DNA from: Paracoccaceae bacterium
Lineage (GTDB): Bacteria; Pseudomonadota; Alphaproteobacteria; Rhodobacterales; Rhodobacteraceae
Direction of reading: 5' to 3'
Length of the DNA: 64,000 nt
NCBI GenBank assembly: GCA_947371955.1
Contig: CANBRQ010000002.1
Location: 1-64,000 of the forward strand
How positions within the stretch are numbered: the first letter of the stretch is position 1; the number at the start of each line of letters is the position of its first letter. The translations under genes and the position numbers were made by a program. The notes under the pieces are model-generated. The model saw nothing but the letters and a program-made list of their open reading frames with translations, did not search any database and was not told the DNA's origin. Below, one piece after another: positions 52,238-60,932 of the stretch.

Positions 52238-54420
52238 TTCCACACCCGTCCCCATTGAGCATCCATCCGCGTCTGGTCATAGCTGCGCAAGACCTCGTAC
52301 AGGCGGTCATTGACTTCAAGCCGGGCGCCACCGTCGCGCTGGATCGGGTGGATCGGCAGCGTCCGCGTCGTGCGCGTCGGCTTGCCGGTCAGCCAACTGA
52401 ACGGGATTTGCAGCGTGATGCCCTTGTCGAACGAACCCTCTCCGAACTTGGCCGAAGAAACGTTCGTCTTGGTCGCAAAAGCACCGATCCGCCAGCCGTT
52501 GGCAAACTCTCGCGTCACGGCCAAAGTGGCACCGACATCGCCGGCCAGATAGCGGCCGACGTCAAGTTCGGCGTGGAAGCCATTGCCGAAGTCATAATAG
52601 CCAGAGACGTGGCCAGTCGCGACGCGGTAGTCTTTGCGTTTGGGTTGATTGGGGTCGTGGAAACCGAACCCCAGGGCGCCGCCGTAGTCGCGCTTGGCGA
52701 CATAGTTCAACTCTACCCCCAGCGCCCAGCGACGCGCCACCGGACGCCAGAGAACTTCGGTCGAAATGCCGCCGAACATGCGTTCCAGATAACCGACCGT
52801 CACCCGGCCATAGAGATCCGGCCCGAGGCGGGAGTACCAGGCAGCGGTCAAAGTCTCCAGCGAGGGTTGCTTGGTGAAGTATTTCGTCTGGTCGGTACGC
52901 ACGCGGGGCATCGTGCAGTTGGTTTTCGGACAGGGCTTGTCTTCGATATTGCTGAAGGCAAGTTGCGTGACCGACCCCGAGAAGATGATGCCCGGCGACA
53001 GTTCATATTGCGCGGAAAGCCGTGCCCCGATGCCAAGCTGCAGCGGGTTGGACGGGTTGAACAACTGGCTGCGGGAGTAGGGCAGCAGCGACCAGTTGAA
53101 ATGCGGGAAGAAGGCCGCATTTGCCTCTGTCCCGGCGAGAGGCAGCCCGGCCTCCACGATATCCGAGCGGATGCGCAGGGCGTGACCGGCATCGGGCGCG
53201 AATTCCAGGTTTTCCATGTCCGTGCGCCGGATCACGACCTTGGAGCCGGGAAGGCCATGGTCGACCGGAACCAGCTCGAACAGCTCAACCGAGGCGGGAA
53301 GGACATGGGTCATGGCCCGCGCCACGCGGCCGACGGCCTGTGCCGCCGCGTCATATTTGGTGCTGCGGAAGCGGACCTGAGCTTTCGTTGCCGTCACACC
53401 CAGAGACTCGACGGTGATCCCGGTGCCTTCGAGGTTGGCTGACAGGTCGTTGAGCAGGCTGGTCTGGACGCCGGCAACAGCGGTCCAGCCGGTCGTCCAC
53501 TTTTCGGGGTTGGCGGCGCGCGAGGGGCGGACGAGCACAGGCTGCGGCCCACTGCCACCCATGCCACCGGCGGGGCGCTGATCCGGATTGAGCACGAAGG
53601 TAAAGCTTAGACCGACTTCGCTGCCATACATATAGTAGCCGCCCAGCCGGACAGAGGGGTTGGGCTGGTATTCGAAGCCGAAGTTCAAAGGACTCTTACG
53701 CTCGAACGTGCCGCGGCGCTTGGATTCTTCGGTATAGGCATCCGAGGAATACTCGGCCTTCAAGGTCAGCTTATCATTGACCTGATACTCGATGCCACCG
53801 AAGGGCGCGGCATCGCCACGGAACCATTGCTTGACGTTGAAGTTGCCGCCCTTGCCAATCTTCACCTTCGGACGCGCGCCGAAGGGTGCGCCGATGGAGT
53901 TGTAGCTGCCAAGCCGACCAAAGCCGATGCCTGCGGTCACTTTGAGACGGGGGCCGAAATTCTTGGTGGCGGCAATGTATTCGGCCGCCGACAGGCCGGT
54001 GCCAACGAAATCCTGCAGGCCAATGGTCACAGACGGGAGGAAGCGGCCTTCGGTCAGGATCTGATAGCTGATGTCGAAGTTGCGGTCATAGTAGATGTCA
54101 AACCCATCGCAGAGCGGATGAGGGCCCGGGCCTTTGCAGACCTTGTCGCCCCAGTTTCGGATGCCGACATAGCGGAACACACCCGATAGACGCGGTGATA
54201 TCTGAAATCGCAGCGAATTGCGGAAGACCGGGCCGAATTGCGAGTGGCTCAACGTCAGAAAGCCATCCGGCATCTGTTCGCCCGAGGGCATGTCGATCAA
54301 GCCGACCTGACCGGACAGGTTAATGCTGGGCCGGGTTTCTGCCTGTGACATGGTGGCTGCGGCCAAAAGGGCCAATCCAACCAAGGCTCGCGACACGATC
54401 GTTCGGAAAGAGTTTTTCAC
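52234..54420 (-). CDS. yjbH: YjbH-family outer-membrane exopolysaccharide protein
   Basis: This 728-residue beta-rich outer-membrane protein of the YjbH family (E. coli yjbEFGH and GfcD relatives) accompanies secretion of exopolysaccharide. It has a signal peptide (start to TMSQA). The family opening INLSGQVGLIDMPSGEQMPDGFL is present at about residues 33-55, followed by SGVFRYVGIRNWGDK and many alternating barrel-like strands, ending in FSWLTGKPTRTTRTL. I choose GTG at 54418-54420 (KNSFRTIVSRALVG follows), which places the signal peptide at the N-terminus with AGAGG upstream. An ATG at 54519 would add 33 basic residues. Confidence 0.87.
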   Translation of the reverse strand: MKNSFRTIVSRALVGLALLAAATMSQAETRPSINLSGQVGLIDMPSGEQMPDGFLTLSHSQFGPVFRNSLRFQISPRLSGVFRYVGIRNWGDKVCKGPGPHPLCDGFDIYYDRNFDISYQILTEGRFLPSVTIGLQDFVGTGLSAAEYIAATKNFGPRLKVTAGIGFGRLGSYNSIGAPFGARPKVKIGKGGNFNVKQWFRGDAAPFGGIEYQVNDKLTLKAEYSSDAYTEESKRRGTFERKSPLNFGFEYQPNPSVRLGGYYMYGSEVGLSFTFVLNPDQRPAGGMGGSGPQPVLVRPSRAANPEKWTTGWTAVAGVQTSLLNDLSANLEGTGITVESLGVTATKAQVRFRSTKYDAAAQAVGRVARAMTHVLPASVELFELVPVDHGLPGSKVVIRRTDMENLEFAPDAGHALRIRSDIVEAGLPLAGTEANAAFFPHFNWSLLPYSRSQLFNPSNPLQLGIGARLSAQYELSPGIIFSGSVTQLAFSNIEDKPCPKTNCTMPRVRTDQTKYFTKQPSLETLTAAWYSRLGPDLYGRVTVGYLERMFGGISTEVLWRPVARRWALGVELNYVAKRDYGGALGFGFHDPNQPKRKDYRVATGHVSGYYDFGNGFHAELDVGRYLAGDVGATLAVTREFANGWRIGAFATKTNVSSAKFGEGSFDKGITLQIPFSWLTGKPTRTTRTLPIHPIQRDGGARLEVNDRLYEVLRSYDQTRMDAQWGRVWK

Positions 54421-54534
54421 AGAAGCCAGCCTCTTCGATTGAGCCTTTAGTTTAAGCAAACACTCCGATACGGCAACCCGGATTATCTTTTTCGCGGACG
54501 ATCTGCGGCAACGCAGCAACGCAGGTCCCTGAAA

Positions 54535-56472
54535 TCAGGCTTTCAGGGTGGATTCCGCTGCGAAACCAAGCGTGTCGCCATCGGTCGCCTGACCGAAGCC
54601 TTCGACATAAGCGGCAGCGACGGCGCGGGCGGCTTGTGCGTCACCGGTGGCCATCGCGTTGCGGAGCGCTTGCAGGGCCTTGGCCATGTCAAGCTCTGTC
54701 AGGCTGCCTTCGCGGGCGCGCAGGATCTTGGCATGCGGCGTCGTCAGCAGGCCCGCGCCGATAAGCAACTCTTCATGCATCTTTTCGCCGGGGCGCAGGC
54801 CGATCATCTGAATCTCGATATCGCCATCGGGCCGGCTTTCATCGCGGACCGTGTAGCCCGAGGCCTGGATCATCTGTTCTGCCAGATCGCGGATCCGCAT
54901 CGGTTTGCCCATGTCCAGCACGAAGACATCGCCCCCCGGTTCGGACACGGAACTGGAGAAACTGCCGGCCAGCAGGACAAGGTGCGCCGCTTCGGAGATG
55001 GTCATGAAATAGCGGGTCACGTCTTCATGCGTCAGGGTAACCGGGCCGCCGCGCCGGATCTGATCCTTGAACAACGGCACGACCGAACCGGAGGAGCCCA
55101 GAACGTTGCCGAAGCGCACCATGGAATAGGTGGTCTTGGTCGACCGTTTGGCGAGGTCTTGTACCACCATCTCGGCCAGCCGCTTGGAAGCGCCCATCAT
55201 GTTGGTTGGCCGCACGGCCTTGTCGGTGGAAATCAGGATGAAGCGCTGCACCCCGGCCTCTTCCGCGGCATCGGCCAAGGTGCGGGTGCCCAGCACATTG
55301 TTCACCATGCCCGCGACCGGGTTCATTTCGACCAGCGGCACATGCTTGTAGGCGGCGGCGTGGACCACGACTTCAATCCCATGGTCCGACATGGCCGAGC
55401 GGGTTGCCCGCGAATCCGTCACCGAGCCCAGAATCGGGATGATCTCTGTCTTGTCGACGTCGGGCCGCAGGCGAAGTTCACGGTCAATCTCGTACAGGGC
55501 AAGCTCGCTCACCTCAAACAATACGAGTTTGCGGGGGACGAAGGTCAGCAACTGGCGACAGAGTTCCGAGCCGATTGAGCCCCCTGCCCCGGTCACCATA
55601 ATCGTCCGGCCCGAATAGGCAGCGACGCCATCGGTCACCTCTTGCTCGACCATCTCGCGGCCAAGGAACTTGTTGGCCGATACGGGGGCGAGGTTCTTGA
55701 CCAGCGCCTCGGCCCCGACCAACTGCGCGAAGGACGGCAGGGCCAGCACGTCAACGCCCAGATCCTGCAGACGCCGGGCGATCTGGGTCTGCTTGGGCGC
55801 AGAGACCGAGGGCATGGCCAGAAGCACGCGGTCAATCTCTTTGTCCCGGACGATCTGTTCGATCTTGTCGGGTGACATGACACGCAGTCCGGCGACGGTC
55901 ATCGAGTGCAGGCTTTTGTCGTCATCCAGGAAGGCCACGACCATGATGGATTCGTGCGATTTCAGCGCGGCGGCAAGTTGGGTACCGGTGGTGCCCGCGC
56001 CGTAGATCAGCACACGCCAGCGCCGATGGCCCCAGCGCAGCACCAGAAGGTAGAAGTTGAGCATCGCCAGACGGATCCCGACCGAGCCCAGAAAGAACAG
56101 CAGGCCGAACAGACTGATGCCGATGGCCGGAAAGGTCACGCCAAGGGCGCGGCACATCAGCCACAGCGCCGCCACCAGCAGGCCGGAAAAGCAGGCGGTG
56201 CGCAGAACGGCGAGGGATTCGAACGCCTTCAGACGAATGTTGGGGATGCCCAGCAGCATCGAGACGAACGCCGAGACCAGCGGAAACGCCAGAAACACGT
56301 CCCGCATGTGCCAGACCATTTCCGCTGGCATCCATGACGAGCTGACCAGCATCACACTGATCAGCAGCGCCAGCGGGGCAATGACGACGTCGATCAACAG
56401 AAAGACGAATCTCTTGTGCACCCTGTTCAGGCGGTCAACTGAAGCAAAGAGGCGGGTGCGCAGGGATGTCAT
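54535..56472 (-). CDS. FlaA1/WbpM/CapD-type nucleotide-sugar epimerase/dehydratase
   Basis: This 645-residue membrane-anchored polysaccharide biosynthesis enzyme has four or five N-terminal helices (about 20-130), a CoA-binding-like Rossmann domain (LIYGAGTTGTQLAAAL, near 155) and an extended SDR domain (TGAGGSIGSELCRQL, near 283). HAAAYKHVPLVEMNP and ISTDKAVRPTNMMGASKR carry the Ser-Met-Lys type triad of WbpM-like 4,6-dehydratases. It probably acts on UDP-GlcNAc or a similar sugar nucleotide to make a deoxy-amino sugar for the polymer. It lies between the transferase and yjbH on the same strand. Confidence 0.93.
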   Translation of the reverse strand: MTSLRTRLFASVDRLNRVHKRFVFLLIDVVIAPLALLISVMLVSSSWMPAEMVWHMRDVFLAFPLVSAFVSMLLGIPNIRLKAFESLAVLRTACFSGLLVAALWLMCRALGVTFPAIGISLFGLLFFLGSVGIRLAMLNFYLLVLRWGHRRWRVLIYGAGTTGTQLAAALKSHESIMVVAFLDDDKSLHSMTVAGLRVMSPDKIEQIVRDKEIDRVLLAMPSVSAPKQTQIARRLQDLGVDVLALPSFAQLVGAEALVKNLAPVSANKFLGREMVEQEVTDGVAAYSGRTIMVTGAGGSIGSELCRQLLTFVPRKLVLFEVSELALYEIDRELRLRPDVDKTEIIPILGSVTDSRATRSAMSDHGIEVVVHAAAYKHVPLVEMNPVAGMVNNVLGTRTLADAAEEAGVQRFILISTDKAVRPTNMMGASKRLAEMVVQDLAKRSTKTTYSMVRFGNVLGSSGSVVPLFKDQIRRGGPVTLTHEDVTRYFMTISEAAHLVLLAGSFSSSVSEPGGDVFVLDMGKPMRIRDLAEQMIQASGYTVRDESRPDGDIEIQMIGLRPGEKMHEELLIGAGLLTTPHAKILRAREGSLTELDMAKALQALRNAMATGDAQAARAVAAAYVEGFGQATDGDTLGFAAESTLKA

Positions 56473-56552
56473 GAGAGCAAAGGCGGCCTTCTGGTTTTGG
56501 GCAAAGTCTTGCCAAACAATGAATTCAAAGCTGGTGCATCAAGTCCTTCCCT

Positions 56553-56574
56553 CAGCAGCACGGTACGGCTGCTG
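56553..56574. promoter_or_regulatory. Inverted repeat in the gap between the sugar transferase and the FlaA1-type gene
   Basis: CAGCAGC (56553-56559) and GCTGCTG (56568-56574) surround an 8-base symmetric-looking core. It lies about 48 bases after the transferase stop and 80 bases before the FlaA1-type start in an otherwise AT-richer 149-base gap. It could be a weak terminator or an operator. Confidence 0.4.
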
Positions 56575-56621
56575 CACAGCCCAATCAAGTCAAACGCCGT
56601 TAAACAAACATCAAAGTACTT

Positions 56622-57236
56622 TCAATTGTGCCAATTTATAGCACGAAGTGCGGTCAAAGCCATCAGCCTAAGGTCCGAAAAGACCGTCCTGTGGCTTTGG
56701 TAGATCAGGTCGAGGCGGGCTTTGCGGGGCACGCAGCGCCGGGAATAGACCGCATCAGTCTCTTCGGGGGTGCGGCACTTGGCCAGAAGACGCTCTTCGT
56801 GGCGGTGGAAGACCAGCGTGGCAAGGCCCGTGATCCCCGGGCGGCTTTGCAGGACTTGGGCGTAGATCTCGGGGTGACGCTCCACATATAGCCGGAGCGG
56901 GGGGCGGGGGCCGACAAAGCTCATGTCGCCTTTCAGGACGTTCCAAAGCTGCGGCACCTCGTCCAGACGGCAGCGGCGCAGGAAGCGGCCGGTTTTGGTG
57001 ATGCGATTGCGCTTGTCGCCGCCGGAGACACCTTGCTCGGGCGGTACGACGGTCATGGTGCGCAGTTTCCAAAGCTGAAAGGGCCGGTCGGGCGCCCGCA
57101 TCCGCTCGGACAGGTAGAAAAGCGGGCGCCCCTCGCAGACCCAAAGCCACAGCAAAAGCGCAGCAAAGGGAATGGCAAGGATCAGGGCCAGAAGCAGGGC
57201 GAGAACGATGTCCAGGATACGTGTGGACAGGATCAT
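56622..57236 (-). CDS. Bacterial sugar transferase (monotopic phosphoglycosyl transferase)
   Basis: This 204-residue initiating phosphoglycosyl transferase moves a sugar-phosphate from a nucleotide sugar to undecaprenyl phosphate, starting the polysaccharide repeat. It is the short PglC-like form: one N-terminal membrane helix ([20 protein letters not shown]), then [28 protein letters not shown] (catalytic Asp-Glu region split across the usual motif) and the SRPGITGLA segment. There is no additional large membrane domain. The ATG overlaps the stop of the SDR gene (ATGA). Confidence 0.93.
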   Translation of the reverse strand: MILSTRILDIVLALLLALILAIPFAALLLWLWVCEGRPLFYLSERMRAPDRPFQLWKLRTMTVVPPEQGVSGGDKRNRITKTGRFLRRCRLDEVPQLWNVLKGDMSFVGPRPPLRLYVERHPEIYAQVLQSRPGITGLATLVFHRHEERLLAKCRTPEETDAVYSRRCVPRKARLDLIYQSHRTVFSDLRLMALTALRAINWHN

Positions 57237-58102
57237 GGCCAGAGCGCCTTCAGGGCGTTTAGGTCAGCCACGATACCGGAAGCCGTCGCTTCGGGCAGAT
57301 CAATGCAGGTTTTCAGTCGGGTGACCGACAGGGCGACGCGGGGGATGGCGGCCTCTCGCGGTGGGCCGAAGCGCCAAGTTGCACCGAAGGCCGTCAACAG
57401 GTCGGCCATGGGCAAGGCGGGCTCCTGCGCGAGGTTGAGGATTTCGGGCAAGCTATCGCCCTGCGCGGCGGAGGTTAGCAAATGCCGCAGCGCGGCGGCA
57501 AGCGCCTTGGGGCCGATGTAGGACCGTTCCGGCCCACCGGACTGGCCCGGGATCGGGTCCAGCACGACCACGCCCTGACGCGCGCTGGACAACAGTGCAT
57601 CCGCCCCGGCGACATTGCCAAGCCGCAGGATGGTCAGGCCGAAGCCGGAACCGGGTTGGCGCAGGATCTCTTCGGCCTCAAGCTTGGCGCGGCCATAGTC
57701 GCCAAGCGGATCGGGGCTTCGGGTTTCGTCGATCGGGGTCAGTTCCGGGCGATAGACGGCGGCGGTGGACATGAAAAACACGTGCCGCGCGCCGCAGGAT
57801 TGTGCTGCCTCTCGCAAGGCGGCGGCGGAACGGCGGTTTTCCGCCAATCCGGCGGCATCGCCACGCGTTTGTCCGGCCAAATGCAGGAAAATCGCACCCT
57901 TCGGCAACACGGGATGCGGTATTTTTCCAATATCCCATGCGATATCAATATCTTGATTTAATGTACGGGATGACCACAACACCCGCAATCCGGCAATGGC
58001 CACACCCCATTGGACTCGCAGCGCCTGACCGATTCGGCCTTGCGCGCCTGTCACGATCACGCAGGGCTCGCTCCATTGCAGATTAGTCACATATTTATCC
58101 AC
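57233..58102 (-). CDS. NAD-dependent epimerase/dehydratase (extended SDR) of the polysaccharide locus
   Basis: This 289-residue extended SDR has the Rossmann motif VTGAQGRIGQAL, FLHLAGQTRGDAAG, FMSTAAVYRPE and the catalytic Tyr/Lys in DYGRAKLEAEE, then ILRLGNVAGADALL. It is likely a sugar-nucleotide or lipid-linked sugar 4-epimerase/reductase acting with the transferase. The start is inferred as GTG at 58100-58102 with AAGGAA nine bases upstream; a long upstream reading crosses the divergent wza-like gene and is rejected. It is the first gene of the minus-strand unit, divergent from the export lipoprotein gene. Confidence 0.85.
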   Translation of the reverse strand: MDKYVTNLQWSEPCVIVTGAQGRIGQALRVQWGVAIAGLRVLWSSRTLNQDIDIAWDIGKIPHPVLPKGAIFLHLAGQTRGDAAGLAENRRSAAALREAAQSCGARHVFFMSTAAVYRPELTPIDETRSPDPLGDYGRAKLEAEEILRQPGSGFGLTILRLGNVAGADALLSSARQGVVVLDPIPGQSGGPERSYIGPKALAAALRHLLTSAAQGDSLPEILNLAQEPALPMADLLTAFGATWRFGPPREAAIPRVALSVTRLKTCIDLPEATASGIVADLNALKALWP

Positions 58103-58117
58103 AAAGCTTTCCTTAAC

Positions 58118-58131
58118 CGTATTCCAATACG
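58118..58131. promoter_or_regulatory. 6-2-6 inverted repeat A in the divergent exopolysaccharide promoter
   Basis: CGTATT-CC-AATACG, perfect arms, 16 bases upstream of the minus-strand SDR start. It pairs with a second 6-2-6 repeat centred 33 bases away (about three helical turns). It is a candidate operator. Confidence 0.55.
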
Positions 58132-58150
58132 ATTGACCCGCCAAGACTCC

Positions 58151-58164
58151 GCAGTATGTACTGC
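58151..58164. promoter_or_regulatory. 6-2-6 inverted repeat B in the divergent exopolysaccharide promoter
   Basis: GCAGTA-TG-TACTGC, perfect arms, 46 bases before the export-protein ATG. It has the same architecture as repeat A but different half-sites, so two regulators may be involved. Confidence 0.55.
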
Positions 58165-58210
58165 ACCCAATTGAAATCCAGCCCATGCGGGCCGGATGCA
58201 GGAGTCCCGC

Positions 58211-59344
58211 ATGTCTGCACGTTTTCGTTCTGTCGTTCCCGCGATTGTCCTGATGGGTTTGGTTGGTCCTTTGGCCTCGTGCTCTCCGCCGCAGGATGTG
58301 GCGGATGTGGCGCAGGTGGTGGCGGGGGTGAACCGGCCAGATGCGAATTTTGCGGTGGAACTGGTGACGCGCGATACGCCGGAAGTCGTGGCGGAATGGC
58401 CCAATAGCCATCCGCAGCAAAGCCTGGGCTGGATCACCCATCAGCGCACCTCGTCTGACCCGTTGATCGCGCCCGGCGACAAGCTGAGCCTTGCCGTCTG
58501 GGACAATGACGACACCTCGCTGCTGTCGTCGCCGGCGCAAAAGGTCATCCAGTTGCCGGACTTGCGGGTGTCCAGCGATGGGACGATCTTCCTGCCCTAT
58601 GTCGACAAGGTCTATGTCGCCAAGATGACCCCGGAAGAAGCGCGGGTTGCCATTCAGCAGAAACTGCTGGCGATCATCCCCTCGGCGCAGGTTCAGCTGA
58701 ACTATGGCTCGGGCACGCAGAATTCGGTCGTTGTGCTTTCGGGCGTGGCCAATCCGGGCAATGTGTCACTGACCGACCGCAGCACCACGGTGACCAGCGT
58801 GATCGCGCAGTCGGGCGGGGTGCCGGTGGGCATGGCAAACCCGCAGATCAACCTGCAACGCGATGGCAAGCTGTACCGGATTTCGGCGGATACCCTGCTG
58901 CAGCATCCGGAACTGGATACGACGCTGCGCGGCGGCGACAAGGTGTTCATCACGCCGGATGACCGCTATTTCATGTCGCTGGGCGCGGCGGGGAAAGAGG
59001 CGGTCATCAACTTCACCCGCGACGAGATCACCACGCTGGAGGCGATGTCGCTGGTGGGCGGGTTGGATCAGGGCACGGCTGACCCCAAGGGCATTCTGAT
59101 CCTGCGCAACTATCCGGCATCTGCCGTGCGGAGCGACACGAAAAAGGGGCCGCCGAAGCAGCGGATGATCTTCTCGTTCGACCTGACCACGGCCGATGGC
59201 TTGTTCAGCGCAGGTGAGTTCAAGGTTGAGGACCGCGATCTGGTGCTGGTGACGCAAAGCCCGCTGGTCAACACGCGGACGATCCTGAACTTCGTGAGCG
59301 GCTTCCTGTCGACGGGCCGCACGGTGATTGCCGCCACGAACTGA
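58211..59344 (+). CDS. Wza/GfcE-like polysaccharide export lipoprotein
   Basis: This 377-residue outer-membrane auxiliary family protein forms the export channel for capsule or exopolysaccharide. It has a signal peptide with lipobox LASC (Cys24). The Poly_export domain (LIAPGDKLSLAVWD to VQLNYGSG, about 85-170) is followed by two SLBB domains (VVLSGVANPGNVSL; VFITPDDRYFMSLGAAGKEAV). The start is the ATG of MSARF with AGGAG eight bases upstream. It is divergent from the transferase operon across a 108-base gap with two inverted repeats. No Wzc-type kinase or Wzy/Wzx gene is in the window. Confidence 0.92.
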   Translation: MSARFRSVVPAIVLMGLVGPLASCSPPQDVADVAQVVAGVNRPDANFAVELVTRDTPEVVAEWPNSHPQQSLGWITHQRTSSDPLIAPGDKLSLAVWDNDDTSLLSSPAQKVIQLPDLRVSSDGTIFLPYVDKVYVAKMTPEEARVAIQQKLLAIIPSAQVQLNYGSGTQNSVVVLSGVANPGNVSLTDRSTTVTSVIAQSGGVPVGMANPQINLQRDGKLYRISADTLLQHPELDTTLRGGDKVFITPDDRYFMSLGAAGKEAVINFTRDEITTLEAMSLVGGLDQGTADPKGILILRNYPASAVRSDTKKGPPKQRMIFSFDLTTADGLFSAGEFKVEDRDLVLVTQSPLVNTRTILNFVSGFLSTGRTVIAATN

Positions 59345-59347
59345 GGA

Positions 59348-59791
59348 CTATTCGGCGTCTTCCAGCCTTATGCGCAACTCGCGCAGCACCGGCAGCACGG
59401 CACGGACCCGGTCCGTGCCGATCGCTTTGACGATATCGGCAATCAAAGGGGCGACCGACTGCACCGCTGCGTCGCGGGCGGCACGACCGGCGGGACTGAT
59501 CGCCACGAACTTCTGGCGGGCATCGTCCCAATCGGGTCGGATATGCACATGCCCGGCCCATTCCAGTTTCGACAGCGTGTTGGTCATCGCCCCGCGGGTC
59601 AGGTGAAATGCCTTGGCCAGTTGCGCCGGGGTACGTTCTTCCTGCAGGCGGGCGAGGTGGTTCAGCACGGAAAAGTGCGACAATTCCATGCCCTTGGGCA
59701 AAACCTTGGAGATGCGGTTGCGCGCCAGCTGATCCGCAATCAGCAACTCGCCGAACAGCGAGACGGCTAGGTCTTCGGTCCGCTCGGTCAT
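59348..59791 (-). CDS. MarR-family transcriptional regulator
   Basis: This 147-residue winged-helix regulator has helix-turn-helix segment TPAQLAKAFHLTRGAMTNTLS and wing DWDDARQKFVAISPAG. It has no cysteine, so it is not a thiol-switch sensor of the OhrR kind. The effector is unknown. It lies 13 bases downstream of the nitrilase-family gene and appears to be the last gene of the grxC-amidase-marR unit. It converges with the Wza-like gene, stops three bases apart. Confidence 0.9.
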   Translation of the reverse strand: MTERTEDLAVSLFGELLIADQLARNRISKVLPKGMELSHFSVLNHLARLQEERTPAQLAKAFHLTRGAMTNTLSKLEWAGHVHIRPDWDDARQKFVAISPAGRAARDAAVQSVAPLIADIVKAIGTDRVRAVLPVLRELRIRLEDAE

Positions 59792-59804
59792 GGCCCGATC
59801 TCAG

Positions 59805-60635
59805 TCATGGTCCGTCGAAGTCCCGGTCATGTGTGAGGGACGGCACGCGGCGGCGGGCGTCGTCGACTTTGAATAGGTCGAGGTCGACCAGCGTGACGCC
59901 GGGCTCTGTCCCGCCATCAGCCAGCACCTCGCCCCAAGGGGCCACGGCAAGGCTGTGGCCGTGGGTACGGCGGCCCTTGCCGTTGGTTTCCGTGTGAAAG
60001 CCGGTTTGGGCGGGGGCAAGGACGAAAGCACCGCTTTCAATGGCGCGGGCCCGCAGCAGGGTTTCCCAATGGGCGGCGCCGGTGATGTGGTTGAAGGCGG
60101 CGGGCACTGTCAAAACTTGCGCGCCGGCTTTCGCCAGCCGGCGGTAGAGATGCGGGAAGCGGACGTCATAGCAGACGGTCATGCCGATTTTCGCGAAGGG
60201 GGTTTCCGCCAACACCGCTTTGGTGCCGGGACGGAAGCCTGCGGATTCACGGTAGACCTCAGTTTCCGAGACGTTCACGTCGAACATGTGGATCTTGTCG
60301 TATTTGGCCGCGATGTCACCTTGCGGGGTGATCAGGAAGGATCGGTTGGCAAAGCGGCCGTCCTCGTCTCCGGTCAGAAGCGCCAGTGAGCCAATCAGCA
60401 GCCAGATACCCAGGTGCGCCGCGTCCTCCCGCAGGGCTGCCAAGGTTTCATCCTCGGACTCCAGCCGCAGCAAGGACCTTTGCACGGCGCGGTTGGACCA
60501 GAGGCCGTTGGTGCATTCCGGGGTCAGGACGAAGCCTGCACCTTGTGCCTGGGCTTGCCGCACATAGCCCCGCGTGGCTGCGAGGTTTTGTGCCAGATCA
60601 TCGCTGACGTTCAGCTGAACAAGAGCAGCCCGCAT
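59805..60635 (-). CDS. Carbon-nitrogen hydrolase (Nit1/omega-amidase-like)
   Basis: This 276-residue nitrilase-superfamily amidase has the Glu-Lys-Cys triad: Glu40 (LTPECTNGLW), Lys114 (AKYDKIHMFD) and Cys155 (GMTVCYDVRFPHLYR). It resembles Nit1-type deaminated glutathione amidases; the glutaredoxin gene five bases away is consistent with a thiol-repair setting, though that is inference. The ATG is preferred over internal sites because the family sequence (MRAALVQLNVSDD) begins there. Confidence 0.91.
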   Translation of the reverse strand: MRAALVQLNVSDDLAQNLAATRGYVRQAQAQGAGFVLTPECTNGLWSNRAVQRSLLRLESEDETLAALREDAAHLGIWLLIGSLALLTGDEDGRFANRSFLITPQGDIAAKYDKIHMFDVNVSETEVYRESAGFRPGTKAVLAETPFAKIGMTVCYDVRFPHLYRRLAKAGAQVLTVPAAFNHITGAAHWETLLRARAIESGAFVLAPAQTGFHTETNGKGRRTHGHSLAVAPWGEVLADGGTEPGVTLVDLDLFKVDDARRRVPSLTHDRDFDGP

Positions 60636-60640
60636 CGGCG

Positions 60641-60895
60641 TCAGGCCAGAAGCGGGTCAAGCGCCCCGGCATGGTCCAACGCGTGGATGTCATCGCAGCC
60701 GCCGACATGCTGGCCGCCGATGAAAATTTGCGGGACGGTGCGGCTCCCATTGGCGCGGCGGGTCATCGTCTCGCGCAGCATGGGGTCGCGGCCGACGTCG
60801 ATTTCGGTGAAAGCCACGCCCTTTTTGGTGAGCAGGCGCTTGGCGGCGACGCAATAGGGGCAGGTTTGGGTCGTATAGATCTCAACAGGTTTCAT
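60641..60895 (-). CDS. grxC: Glutaredoxin 3
   Basis: This 84-residue dithiol glutaredoxin has the CPYC active site (Cys12 and Cys15), the cis-proline in RTVPQIFIGG and the GSH-contact segment GGCDDIHALD, matching the GrxC type. It reduces protein and glutathione mixed disulfides using glutathione. It is followed directly by the amidase gene on the same strand and preceded by comF with a 37-base gap. Confidence 0.96.
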   Translation of the reverse strand: MKPVEIYTTQTCPYCVAAKRLLTKKGVAFTEIDVGRDPMLRETMTRRANGSRTVPQIFIGGQHVGGCDDIHALDHAGALDPLLA

Positions 60896-60932
60896 GAGCG
60901 TAATCCTTGGGCCATGGGGCGACTATACTGAC

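Noticed and set aside
56590-56640. A sigma-54 promoter (TGGCAC reading on the minus strand near 56630)
   Set aside because: TGGCAC is present but the -12 TTGC element at the required spacing is absent, and the site falls at the end of the transferase coding sequence.
57233-58540. A 435-codon version of the SDR gene with a long N-terminal extension
   Set aside because: The extension crosses the divergent promoter gap and the Wza-like gene start; a GTG with an RBS at 58102 begins right before the Rossmann motif.
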